A DNA stretch of 64,000 nt from Halobacteriovoraceae bacterium (GTDB taxonomy: Bacteria; Bdellovibrionota; Bacteriovoracia; Bacteriovoracales; Bacteriovoracaceae), in contig PAVS01000007.1 in NCBI GenBank assembly GCA_002713145.1, positions 204,054 through 268,053 of the forward strand. Direction: 5' to 3'. Positions within the stretch are counted from its first letter, which is position 1, and each line of letters opens with the position of its first letter. The position numbers and the translations under genes were made by a program. The notes below the pieces were generated by a model, which made no database searches, had not been told where the DNA came from, and saw only the letters and a list, made by a program, of their open reading frames with translations. Shown here in pieces: positions 17,083-25,428 of the stretch.

Positions 17083-18097
17083 AAAAATTATTTTACTTCT
17101 TTTTTTTATCACCGTGAGTTGCGGAGCGCCCACTTTGAAAATCAAAAAGTCTGATCATTTTGATGGTGAAAGATTTTTTAATCCTGAACATAAAGATGGA
17201 AAAAGCTTTCTCGATCTTATGAAGTGGAAATTTTCTTCGAAAGCCAGTGAGTGGCCAGATTATGTAACAGTAAAGCAACAAAAGCCAAAGGAGCAAAGAG
17301 TCTCTGGAAGTCAGGCAAAAGTGTATTTTATTAATCATGCCACAACTCTCATCCAGATGGATGGAGTTAATATACTTACTGATCCTATTTGGAGTGAGCG
17401 CACCTCTCCAGTCAGCTGGGCAGGACCTAAAAGAGTGAAGCAACCGGGCATCGCTTTTGAAGATTTACCGCCCATCGACCTAATTTTGATCAGTCATAAC
17501 CATTATGATCATATGGATATTCCTACGCTAGAGAATTTAATAGATAAATATAAAAGTAAAGTTATTGTCGGGCTGGGGAATTCTTATTATTTTTCAGATC
17601 AATATAAAAAATTTGTTATCGAGCTGGACTGGCAGGATAAGTATAGTTACCAAAATATAGAAATGACTTTTGTTAAGGTGCGACACTGGTCGCGAAGAAC
17701 CCTTTTTGACACGAATAAGACTTTGTGGGGAGGTTTTTTTATCTCTGGTTCTAAGAATATTTATTTTGCAGGAGATACGGGGTATGCAGACCATTTCAAA
17801 GAAGCCAATGCTCAGTTTAAACATATTGATCTCGCACTTCTTCCTATTGGAGCTTATGAACCTAGGTGGTTTATGAAAAGCTCTCATATGAATCCTGAAG
17901 AATCTGTGAGGGCCCATAACGATTTGAATGCCAAACAATCAATCGGAATTCACTTTGGATGCTTTCAGCTCACTGATGAAGGGATTGATTCTCCACTTAC
18001 GGCCTTGGAAGTTGCCAAACAAGATTTAAATCCAGCAAGCTCTTTTATCACATTAGAGCATGGGGATTTTATCGTCTTAAAAGATACTGAGGAATAA
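17057..18097 (+). CDS. Metallo-beta-lactamase-fold lipoprotein (NAPE-PLD/UlaG-like)
   Basis: About 346 residues. TTG at 17057 is chosen because GGAAG lies 6 bases upstream and it gives a correct lipoprotein signal (FFITVSCGAP); it begins inside the previous gene. The metal-binding motif is SHNHYDHMDIP (HxHxDH), with further ligands in VRHWSRRT, FAGDTGYADHF and GIHFGCF. This pattern matches the NAPE-PLD / RomA-like branch of the MBL fold, which hydrolyses phosphodiesters or lactones. Expected location is the periplasmic face of a membrane. The substrate may be a phospholipid (inference). It probably shares a transcript with the following epimerase gene (3-base gap). Confidence 0.83.
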   Translation: MKSVETVNKKIILLLFFITVSCGAPTLKIKKSDHFDGERFFNPEHKDGKSFLDLMKWKFSSKASEWPDYVTVKQQKPKEQRVSGSQAKVYFINHATTLIQMDGVNILTDPIWSERTSPVSWAGPKRVKQPGIAFEDLPPIDLILISHNHYDHMDIPTLENLIDKYKSKVIVGLGNSYYFSDQYKKFVIELDWQDKYSYQNIEMTFVKVRHWSRRTLFDTNKTLWGGFFISGSKNIYFAGDTGYADHFKEANAQFKHIDLALLPIGAYEPRWFMKSSHMNPEESVRAHNDLNAKQSIGIHFGCFQLTDEGIDSPLTALEVAKQDLNPASSFITLEHGDFIVLKDTEE

Positions 18098-18100
18098 AAA

Positions 18101-18811
18101 ATGAAGCTTTGTATTTTGGCTTTAGGGCGATTAGGAAAAAAAGTCTATCAGTTAACTTCAGAAAAATCTTTTGGGACTTATACCCATGAAGAAAAAAAGG
18201 GATATGATTGTTTGCGTTTTGATATAAACCAACAAGATATTCCCCATCGTTTTTTCGACGCCACACATATTTTTTTTAATCTTCCTCCAAGTAAAATTGA
18301 GTCCTTTGAGAATTTTGCATCTCTATTTTATAAATTAAAAGATAAGCACTGGATATTTATTAGCTCGACCTCAGTTTACGGTCAATCTGGAGAACTCCAT
18401 GAAGACCATATTGCAATTCCAAAGACAGAGAACGGAAAGTTTTTGAAAAAGTGTGAAGAACTTATTTTAGAAAATGATCGAAATATCGTGATTAGACCGG
18501 CTGGCCTGTATGATGAAACAAATCATCCTGGGCAATATCTTGCAGGAAGAGAAAATATTTCTGGTGGAGATCAACCTATTAATCTCATTTCAAGAGATGA
18601 AGTGGCTCAACTGACCCTTGACTGTGTTCAGGCAGGGTTCAAAGGTATCTTAAACGCTGTCAACACTCATCACCCTCTCAAAGAATCATACTATCAAGAA
18701 TACTGCCGACGTCACGGTTTAGACTTGCCCCATTTTATTTCAGAAGGTGAGCCAGGTAAAACCGTGATAACCAAGTATGAACAATATAAAATTGACACTC
18801 AACTTCCTTAA
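18101..18811 (+). CDS. NAD-dependent epimerase/dehydratase-like protein (YeeZ type)
   Basis: 236-residue extended-SDR protein. The glycine motif near the start is ALGRLGKKVYQL, the active site region is ISSTSVYGQSGE (Ser and the Tyr of SxxxY), and RPAGLYDETNHPGQYL is the conserved strand-loop of the YeeZ-like group. It lacks the long substrate domain of sugar epimerases, and the function of YeeZ proteins is not established. It ends a run of plus-strand genes just before the transposase gene. Confidence 0.8.
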   Translation: MKLCILALGRLGKKVYQLTSEKSFGTYTHEEKKGYDCLRFDINQQDIPHRFFDATHIFFNLPPSKIESFENFASLFYKLKDKHWIFISSTSVYGQSGELHEDHIAIPKTENGKFLKKCEELILENDRNIVIRPAGLYDETNHPGQYLAGRENISGGDQPINLISRDEVAQLTLDCVQAGFKGILNAVNTHHPLKESYYQEYCRRHGLDLPHFISEGEPGKTVITKYEQYKIDTQLP

Positions 18812-18887
18812 TCTCTCCTAAACCGACCGACTACGCTGGTGAAACATTCTTTTTGAAATGTATCCCTAAATATACAGAATAATTTTT

Positions 18888-19754
18888 TTAGATTAACTTA
18901 GTATTATGAAATTTCATGTAAAGATCAAGGTGGAGTTGTAGTTTTTCAATGGACTGGGAAACGCACCAGCTCTTTCTGACCAATCGGGAGATATTGTCTC
19001 TGAGCATGGCACAAGTGTGATTGAGGGCAAATAATGGGTCCCGTGCGAGCCGTTTAAGTTCTCCCTGTCCGGCAATACAGCCGCGTCCTCCTTTGTATCT
19101 GATATAGACTGCACTTGGAAAATAGCGATCCACAAACTCTGGATAAAACTTATGCTCATCTGATCGGATCAGAGCGTTTTTTGCTACTACCTTTTCAATC
19201 TTTTGAAACATTTGCTCTAAACCTAGTTTATGCTCACTTTTACGATAGCCATATTTAGCACGTGACTTCTTCGCTAGCAATCCAAATGCCGGGATTTGAG
19301 TGGCGACTAGGGCGAGAATTCTGCGAGTTTCAGCATCAACAGCAACACTAATTGTAACAGGTAACATTTTTGTGCGCTCTTTTGTAATTAGATCGTCAAA
19401 CTGTAAGTGTTCAACAGGATTAACTCTAAGTTTTTGCAGGTATTTCTGGTTAAACATTCTCGCCTGTAACCCTAGGAACTCAACTTTTCTAGCTACAGTC
19501 TTCTTATCAACGTTTAAATTCAAAGCAATTCTTCTCATTGATACTTTCGAACAATACATAGCTTCTATGAGGTGGTTAATGGTTCTTTTCTTTTGTCGAT
19601 AGCAAGGCGAGAGCTGGGCAGTTGATATCCGCTTACCACAAGAATTACACCGATATCGTTGTATATATTTTGAATCACTTTTTCTAAAATAGAACCCATC
19701 TTTTTTAAAAAATTTATTATTATGACAGGAATTTTCAGGGCAGGTAAGCTTCAT
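18888..19754 (-). mobile_element. IS1-like transposase gene (zinc ribbon, HTH, DDE-like domain)
   Basis: One intact 288-residue frame that reads as a fusion of the two IS1 proteins. Residues 1-45 hold a zinc ribbon (C5, C10, C36, C39), 55-95 a helix-turn-helix (SMRRIALNLNVDKKTVARK), and 115-285 an RNase-H-like catalytic domain: D120/D121 in LQFDD, D199 in IRSDEHKF, and a C-terminal LRDNISRLVRKSWCVSQS that matches the LRxxxxRLxRKxxxFS end of IS1 transposase. Where IS1 has the catalytic Glu, this protein has N245 (ALNHTCAML). No programmed frameshift is needed. No convincing terminal inverted repeats or target duplication were found, so it may be an old, immobile or co-opted copy. Confidence 0.75.
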
Positions 19755-19895
19755 GAAATCTAATGAGCAATATACGATATCTCTTAAAGACTATAAGTGT
19801 CCATAAACACTAGTAGTAAAGTTTCATTGAAAGAAGATTTTTCAAGGTAAACAAGTTTTTTACGACAAAATTAACACCACAATAGTCAGTCGGTT

Positions 19896-20858
19896 TTAAT
19901 TTCTCCAGTGAGAATTTCGAGTGGCCGAGAATAAAAAGTCGATCAGAGCTTTATGTCTTCTCATTGTTCTATCATGCCTATGTTCAATGATGGGATTAAA
20001 AAGACCAGAGGCCGAAAAAATTTGTTTGGGATTTTTCTTCACCCAATTCCACGATCCCATCTCCAAGGTCCATGGTAGAAAGAGTTGATCTGACTTTTTA
20101 TGTAATCGATGATCATCATAAAGATAATCCCATATATCTCCATGAGTTGTGTAGTTGAGCGACTGAGGTTCTACCTTGTAAATATGATGGGGAAGAGTTT
20201 CATCCATTAAGTCTTTCAATGATTGAACTTCTTTAATATTGGGAAATTGGTCCGTGGTTTTAGCATAGGGATACCAAAAGCGATCTTTGAGCCCAAAGCC
20301 TGAATGAAAATCAACAGTCAAAGCCGTTGCCGCTGGAAAAACTTTTTCTTTTACATAGTCGATGAGTATTTGAGACTCAGTTTCCATCTTATTTGGATTT
20401 CCTCGGTACCAAGGTATTTTATTAGAATATTGATGCCCACTCAGAAGAAAGGGGAGGTTTTTCTTTTCTGCTTCCACCGGGGCATTTCTCATGAGATCAA
20501 CACCATTAGGGTTGGAGCGCCAACGCTTGGCCATCCCCCCAGGGTTGATAAGGGGAATGGATACAATACGACTGGTTTTTAATAACGTCCTTAGATCATC
20601 ATCCCATTTCATTTGTTTAAAGAGTGACTGTAGATAAGAAGTAATCACATGAGTTCCCACGCGCTCAAGTCCATGAACTCCTCCAAAAAGTCCCAGCACC
20701 GGAGCATCCAACTCAGTGCATCCAATTTCAAAAGAGATAATAGGGTAACTTCTGTGTTTTATATTTATTCTCGTAAGTTCTTGAAATCGTACAATTTCAG
20801 GATCGGCTACATGGGAGAGGTTTCTTAAAGCTTTGATTTCTGGGAGGTTTTTTATCAT
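19896..20858 (-). CDS. M14-family zinc carboxypeptidase
   Basis: 320-residue metallopeptidase of the M14 family (DUF2817/AstE-like branch). Zinc ligands are visible as GGVHGLERVG (His and Glu of HxxE) and VDFHSGFG (second His), the substrate-binding RNAPVE and NPGG motifs are present, and the catalytic Glu is probably in TLEMGSW. There is no signal peptide, so it is cytoplasmic. It may trim C-terminal residues from peptides, including wall peptides (inference). It is divergent from the M20 peptidase gene; the 160-base gap holds a perfect inverted repeat. Confidence 0.85.
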   Translation of the reverse strand: MIKNLPEIKALRNLSHVADPEIVRFQELTRINIKHRSYPIISFEIGCTELDAPVLGLFGGVHGLERVGTHVITSYLQSLFKQMKWDDDLRTLLKTSRIVSIPLINPGGMAKRWRSNPNGVDLMRNAPVEAEKKNLPFLLSGHQYSNKIPWYRGNPNKMETESQILIDYVKEKVFPAATALTVDFHSGFGLKDRFWYPYAKTTDQFPNIKEVQSLKDLMDETLPHHIYKVEPQSLNYTTHGDIWDYLYDDHRLHKKSDQLFLPWTLEMGSWNWVKKNPKQIFSASGLFNPIIEHRHDRTMRRHKALIDFLFSATRNSHWRN

Positions 20859-20900
20859 AGATACATTCTATCTAGCTCTCGAATAAAGTCTATAAGATTG

Positions 20901-20930
20901 CTGACAATTATTATGGGCCTAAGATAGTAT
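20901..20930 (+). promoter_or_regulatory. Possible promoter of the M20 peptidase-olsBA operon
   Basis: CTGACA (20901-20906), 18 bases and TAGTAT (20925-20930) fit a sigma70 promoter. The inverted repeat at 20929-20949 starts at its -10 and covers the expected start point. Confidence 0.35.
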
Positions 20931-20949
20931 ATGTCATATCGTGACATAT
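20929..20949. promoter_or_regulatory. Perfect 8-5-8 inverted repeat, probable operator
   Basis: Arms ATATGTCA (20929-20936) and TGACATAT (20942-20949) are perfect inverted copies with a 5-base spacer. The site sits between the divergent M14 and M20 peptidase genes, about 70 bases before the M20 start and overlapping a candidate -10, so a repressor bound here would block the operon. The regulator is unknown. Confidence 0.55.
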
Positions 20950-21018
20950 TTTTAACAGCTTCCTAACAAAACATTTGGGATCTCTTGTGCTTAAATATGA
21001 AATATCAACGAGGGATAA

Positions 21019-22209
21019 ATGAATAAAGTGCCAACTTTGGGAGTTGAACTTTTAACTGAAATGTTACAAATAGATTCTCAAATCAAGAATATTGAGGGCA
21101 TCAATAAGATGCAAAATTATTGCGCTCAACTTTTAAAAGAGCTTGGATTTGAAATCCAATTTATCAAGAATACTCAAATCAATACGGCCCCCTTATTAGT
21201 GGCAAAAAAATGGGGAAGTGACAAAGAGAACGTGATCACTTTTGTTGGTCACTCAGACGTGGTGACCTCTACTCAAAATGTTCCTTTTAAAATTGAAGAC
21301 CATATTGCTTATGGTGCTGGGGTGGCCGATGATAAAGGCGGTCTGGTTGTTCTCTTTAGAACACTACAAAAGTTTTTATCTAAAACAAGCACTCACTCAA
21401 TGACCTTGCAAGTGGTTATTTCTCCCAATGAAGAAACCGGGTCAATTGGTTTTCAAAATCTATTTGCTGATATCGGTAAAGAGTCGCGGTATGTTTTAGG
21501 AATGGAGCCAGCACTTCAATGTGGCTCTCTTATCAATTCACGTTCGGGCAATAGGTGGTATCAACTGAATATAAAAGGGATTGAAGCCCATGCCGGAAGG
21601 TTTGGACATCCTTTTATCAATGCTGCCCACAAATTAGGAAATATTATAGCGAAACTTGATGAATTAAGTGATGAGTCTCTTATGAGAAGAGTGAATATCG
21701 GTTCGTTTAGAGGTGGTAATGGTAGCTTCAATACCATCTGTGGCGTTGCTGAAGCCAAAATCGATATGAGATTTAAAACTTTTGAATGCAGAGATATGCT
21801 CCATTATCGATTTGAAAATATTTTAAAAGAGACTTATGCCAACTGTCCTTACTCCCAAAGAGAAAGTGAAGCTTATTATTCCGTCGAAGATGATTGCCCT
21901 CCTTTAAGCTTTAAAGAGGATGAAAACTTTGATTATTTATATGAAGTGATTTCAAGAATTGAAGGTCAACCTGTCGCTGGGAAGCATGCGGGTGGAGCAG
22001 CAGATATTAACTATTTTTCAACTAGAGAGAATTTTTGCATTGATGGATTAGGCCCTATTGGTGGTGGCATGCATACAAGAGGAGAGTTCATAGACACACT
22101 TACTCTTGAAACAAGAAGCACTGCTATCGCAGAATTTTTGAACCGCCAAAATCTATCCAAATGGTTTCCAAGGAGTGAATTATGTCAAACGAATGTGTTA
22201 ACGAACTAG
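21019..22209 (+). CDS. M20-family metallopeptidase (CPG2/ArgE-like)
   Basis: 396-residue cytoplasmic dizinc peptidase. Metal and catalytic motifs: FVGHSDVV (His and Asp), YGAGVADDKGG (bridging Asp), SPNEETGS (catalytic Glu-Glu) and GLGPIGGGMHTRGE (final His). The insert GIEAHAGRFGHPFINA is the dimerisation domain of the M20 family. The closest group by eye is glutamate carboxypeptidase/ArgE-DapE. GAGGG precedes the ATG. The next gene starts inside it (28-base overlap), so it is in one operon with the OlsB- and OlsA-like genes; an ornithine- or amino-acid-releasing role would make sense there but is inference. Confidence 0.88.
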   Translation: MNKVPTLGVELLTEMLQIDSQIKNIEGINKMQNYCAQLLKELGFEIQFIKNTQINTAPLLVAKKWGSDKENVITFVGHSDVVTSTQNVPFKIEDHIAYGAGVADDKGGLVVLFRTLQKFLSKTSTHSMTLQVVISPNEETGSIGFQNLFADIGKESRYVLGMEPALQCGSLINSRSGNRWYQLNIKGIEAHAGRFGHPFINAAHKLGNIIAKLDELSDESLMRRVNIGSFRGGNGSFNTICGVAEAKIDMRFKTFECRDMLHYRFENILKETYANCPYSQRESEAYYSVEDDCPPLSFKEDENFDYLYEVISRIEGQPVAGKHAGGAADINYFSTRENFCIDGLGPIGGGMHTRGEFIDTLTLETRSTAIAEFLNRQNLSKWFPRSELCQTNVLTN

Positions 22210-23021
22210 AAAACGGAAAATCTTTTTCAGAAATTGTAGAGGCAATGGCCATCCGGTTTCTTCCTCGTTTTGTTACTTATTCACCAAATGTTTCTCTCCT
22301 TATTGACACTGAAAAATATCAGCTTAAAACTGCTTCTCATGTAGAAGAACTCATTAATGTGTTCAGGCTTCGTTATCAAAACTTCTTAGAAGCAGTTAAG
22401 GGAGATGAGGCAACTTATGACCTAGATGAATTTGATCATCTTTGTGATCACTTGGTTATTATTGATAAATCCACCCAACAAATTATTGGAACTTATAGAA
22501 TACTTTGCAGCGATTTTACTTCAAAGTTTTACTCTGCCACTGAATTTAAAATTGATGAATTTCTAAAAATTCCGGGAAAGAAAATAGAATTAGGCCGTGC
22601 CTGTATTGACCCCCATTATAGAAATGGACAGGTGATTGATCTTTTATGGAAAGGTATTGCAGAGTATCACTATGCGACGGGTGCCAAATATATGTTCGGT
22701 TGTTCAAGTGTAAAAACTCAAAGCCCACAAGTGGCCCTGGGGATTTATAATTACCTGGAAGCGAGAGGAAATGCTCTTCGTGAATATAATATAGAACCAC
22801 TTCCTAAGTTTAAAATGGACTTTAGTGGATGCACTCAAGAAAGTGCCATTGAAGTCAAAAATTTTATTCCAGGTTTGCTTAGAAGTTATTTGACTGCAGG
22901 GGCAAAAATTATAGGAGAGGGTGCGATTGATAGAGACTTCGAATGCGTTGACTTTTTTACTCTCATCAATATTGAAGAGATCTCACCTCTATTCAAGAAA
23001 AGGTATTTTAACAAGGAATAG
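22182..23021 (+). CDS. OlsB-like GNAT N-acyltransferase (ornithine lipid type)
   Basis: 279-residue protein of the OlsB/hemolysin-like acyltransferase group (Acetyltransf_5). Key features are VFRLRYQNFLEA near the start, EFDHLCDHLVIID, IELGRACIDPHYRNG and ISxxW-like substrate segments, and GASVKT-like GCSSVKTQSP. OlsB transfers a 3-hydroxyacyl chain from acyl-ACP to the alpha-amino group of ornithine, making lyso-ornithine lipid. About 60 extra N-terminal residues precede the domain. AGGAG lies 7 bases before the ATG. The following gene, an acyl-glycerol-phosphate acyltransferase homologue, is the natural OlsA partner. The exact amino acid acylated cannot be read from sequence. Confidence 0.8.
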   Translation: MSNECVNELENGKSFSEIVEAMAIRFLPRFVTYSPNVSLLIDTEKYQLKTASHVEELINVFRLRYQNFLEAVKGDEATYDLDEFDHLCDHLVIIDKSTQQIIGTYRILCSDFTSKFYSATEFKIDEFLKIPGKKIELGRACIDPHYRNGQVIDLLWKGIAEYHYATGAKYMFGCSSVKTQSPQVALGIYNYLEARGNALREYNIEPLPKFKMDFSGCTQESAIEVKNFIPGLLRSYLTAGAKIIGEGAIDRDFECVDFFTLINIEEISPLFKKRYFNKE

Positions 23022-23024
23022 TTT

Positions 23025-23813
23025 ATGAGTCATTTCATGGCCCTGCTTAAATTTTTAGGGTTTGGGTTTCTCGCTATCAGTTATTTTATATCTACGGCTC
23101 CCTTTTATCTTTATGGGAAGTTAAACCGTTATGAAGCGAGAAAGTATCTTTGTAAAATCATGCAATTTCATGCCAAAATATTATTGCAGATTATGGGTGT
23201 AAAAACTAAATTGAGTTTTTCAAAACCTTTGTCTCAATATGGTCAATTAATTATTGGAAATCATCTCTCTTATATTGATGTTATTGTGATGGCCGCTCAT
23301 TTTCCCACTTGTTTTGTGACATCAATTGAAATGAAAAAAACATTTTTTCTGGGCCAATTATGTGAAGCTGGGGGCTGTTTGTATGTGGAAAGAAGAAGTA
23401 GGGAGAATTTAACTCAAGAAATTGAAGATATCACCCATGCCCTTCAAAATGGACTCAATGTCATGGTTTTTCCTGAAGCGACGAGTACCAATGGGGAAGC
23501 AGTGAAACGATTTAAGCGTCCATTGTTCCAAGCGGCTATAGACAGTGGAGTGGATATTCTACCGGTGATTTTTAATTATATATCTATTGATCATAGGCCA
23601 GTGAATGCTTTAAACCGAGATCAAATTTTCTGGTATGGAGAAATGAAATTCCTTCCGCATTTCTGGAAGCTACTTCAGTCCACGGAGATCACCCTCAAAT
23701 TAGAAATTGCAGAAAATATAAATGTGAGCCCAGAAGATAATATTACTGAGCTTGCTGCGATTTCCCATTACGTTATAAAATCTCATTATCAACCTGTCTG
23801 CGTAATATCTTAG
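23025..23813 (+). CDS. PlsC/OlsA-like O-acyltransferase
   Basis: 262-residue membrane-associated acyltransferase. Motif I is GNHLSYIDV (HxxxxD, catalytic), motif II is LYVERRSREN and motif III FPEATSTNG. An N-terminal hydrophobic helix (residues about 8-30) anchors it in the inner membrane. Placed 3 bases after the OlsB-like gene, it is likely to be OlsA, which adds the second acyl chain to lyso-ornithine lipid; a role in phosphatidic acid synthesis is the alternative, and a second PlsC homologue exists at 37719. AAGGA precedes the ATG. Confidence 0.85.
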   Translation: MSHFMALLKFLGFGFLAISYFISTAPFYLYGKLNRYEARKYLCKIMQFHAKILLQIMGVKTKLSFSKPLSQYGQLIIGNHLSYIDVIVMAAHFPTCFVTSIEMKKTFFLGQLCEAGGCLYVERRSRENLTQEIEDITHALQNGLNVMVFPEATSTNGEAVKRFKRPLFQAAIDSGVDILPVIFNYISIDHRPVNALNRDQIFWYGEMKFLPHFWKLLQSTEITLKLEIAENINVSPEDNITELAAISHYVIKSHYQPVCVIS

Positions 23814-23855
23814 TTTACTATTGGTTATTCAGTCCAACTTGTATAGAATTAGAGT

Positions 23856-25049
23856 ATGGATGATATTATGTCGCTCAGTGGTGAGCTAAAATACCTTGCT
23901 ATCTTTTCGGCTGTTTTGATACTACCTCATATCTTGCTTAAGTTGAAAATACCTTCAGGTATATCGGCATTACTGCTGGGTATAAGCTTTGTGATAATTG
24001 ATCCGGCCATAAAAACAGATCAATTATTTGTTTTTCTCTCTCAATTAGGTATTACATCCTTATTCGTTTTCTCTGGACTGGAAGTCGACTTTAAAGAATT
24101 TGCTGAACATAAAAATTACTTTTTAAAGTATCTCACTAAAACTGTCCTTTTACTTGCTATTATTACTGTGGCTTTGTACGACTTTTTAAACCTAGATCCA
24201 CAGGCTTCATTTTTATTGGCCTTAGGTATTTTTACACCTTCAGCGGGTTTCATCATTAACTCACTTCATTCTTATAAAATTGGTACAGATATGGAGTATT
24301 GGGTCAAGTCTAAGGCCATAAGCAAAGAAGTGATTGCGATTATTTTTATGTTTTTTGCCATGCAAAGTGGAGACTTGAAAAAGATGGTTATCTCCACTTG
24401 TTTTTTTATTATTCTCTTTTTGATTTTACCCAAAGTTTTTAAAATCTTTTTTAAGTATATCTCACCCCTTACCCCTAATTTAGAGGTGCCTTTTCTTGTC
24501 TCCCTCTCCTTAATAGCAGGAGTGTTATCTAAAGCGATGGGTGCTTATTATCTCGTAGGGGCTTTTGCGGTGGGGTTGATTGGAGCGAGTTTTAAAAAGG
24601 ATATCTTTAAAGAAGATGAAGAAGTGGTCTTTAAAAGTCTCTCTAGCTTTTTTACCGTCTTTCTGCCTTTTTATTTTTTTATGGCCGGAACAAAATTGAG
24701 TTTTTCTGGATTTGATAAAGAAGCCATCACCTTAGGGTTACTTTTTGTTCTGATTTTTGTCCCCATTCGTATGATGGCCACCAATACCAGTTTGAGAATT
24801 ATGCTCTCACACGTTAAGACTCATCCGTATTCTATTTCACTCTCGCTCATGCCTACGCTTATTTTCGGCTTAGTCATCGCCGGTGTTTTGAAAGAGCGTT
24901 CCTTGGCCCAAGAATATATCGTTTATGGTTTGATCTTCTACACACTTATTACCAGTCTGCTTCCGACAGTGGTGTTTGCCACTCAAAAAGTCATGAAGAT
25001 AGAAGATAAAATTGAAGATAAAATAGAAGAGGCAAGTGAGCATGTCTAA
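23856..25049 (+). CDS. Kef/CPA2-type cation:proton antiporter, membrane domain only
   Basis: 397-residue protein with about 11-13 membrane helices, of the Na+/H+ exchanger CPA2 group (GAFAVGLIGASFK and FFMAGTKLSFSG match the conserved helices 5 and 8-9 regions of Kef/GerN proteins). It stops right after the last helix with a charged tail (EDKIEDKIEE) and has no TrkA-N/RCK domain, unlike full KefB/KefC. It may be ATG 23856 or ATG 23868. The next gene, a two-helix K+ channel, begins inside its end, so the two are co-translated and may work together in K+ or pH control (inference). Confidence 0.83.
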   Translation: MDDIMSLSGELKYLAIFSAVLILPHILLKLKIPSGISALLLGISFVIIDPAIKTDQLFVFLSQLGITSLFVFSGLEVDFKEFAEHKNYFLKYLTKTVLLLAIITVALYDFLNLDPQASFLLALGIFTPSAGFIINSLHSYKIGTDMEYWVKSKAISKEVIAIIFMFFAMQSGDLKKMVISTCFFIILFLILPKVFKIFFKYISPLTPNLEVPFLVSLSLIAGVLSKAMGAYYLVGAFAVGLIGASFKKDIFKEDEEVVFKSLSSFFTVFLPFYFFMAGTKLSFSGFDKEAITLGLLFVLIFVPIRMMATNTSLRIMLSHVKTHPYSISLSLMPTLIFGLVIAGVLKERSLAQEYIVYGLIFYTLITSLLPTVVFATQKVMKIEDKIEDKIEEASEHV

Positions 25050-25428
25050 AAAAAAGGCTTCAGAAATCTTCTCTCACTCCCTGCATTTTAGTCGCGTGGT
25101 TTTAACGCTGGTGGTAAGCAAAACTTTTCTCTCCTTAACTTTGGTGGGAAATATAATCATACTGGGAATTTCTTATATATTGTATCTTATTGAAAAAGGT
25201 GTGAATCCAGTTTTCAATGACTATTTTGATGCCGTTTGGTGGGGGTTCGCTACCGCTACGAACGTAGGCTATGGAGATATTGTTCCTATCACTACTTTTG
25301 GGCGATGTGTGGGGATAGGACTGATGTTGCTCGGCACGGCGCTTTTTGCCATGTACACGGCATTGTTTGCTCAAGCCCTTATTGAAGATGAATTTTTAAG
25401 TCTCAAAAAAAAGAAAGACCATGTCTAA
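25042..25428 (+). CDS. Two-transmembrane potassium channel subunit
   Basis: About 128 residues: TM helix, pore loop with TATNVGYGDIVP (selectivity filter VGYGD) and second TM helix, then a short charged tail. This is the minimal K+ channel layout (Ion_trans_2), without any RCK ligand domain. ATG at 25042 has GAGG about 9 bases upstream and is preferred to GTG 25036. It overlaps the antiporter gene by 8 bases and the photolyase gene by 8 bases, with the same 'catgtctaa' junction at both ends. Confidence 0.88.
   Translation: MSKKKASEIFSHSLHFSRVVLTLVVSKTFLSLTLVGNIIILGISYILYLIEKGVNPVFNDYFDAVWWGFATATNVGYGDIVPITTFGRCVGIGLMLLGTALFAMYTALFAQALIEDEFLSLKKKKDHV

Noticed and set aside
18840..19826. Possible terminal inverted repeats TGAAAC / GTTTCA around the transposase gene
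   Set aside because: Only about 13 of 24 bases match and no target-site duplication is seen beside them.
20304..20582. Open frame on the plus strand inside the M14 peptidase gene
   Set aside because: It is an antisense shadow of a well-supported gene with all zinc ligands.
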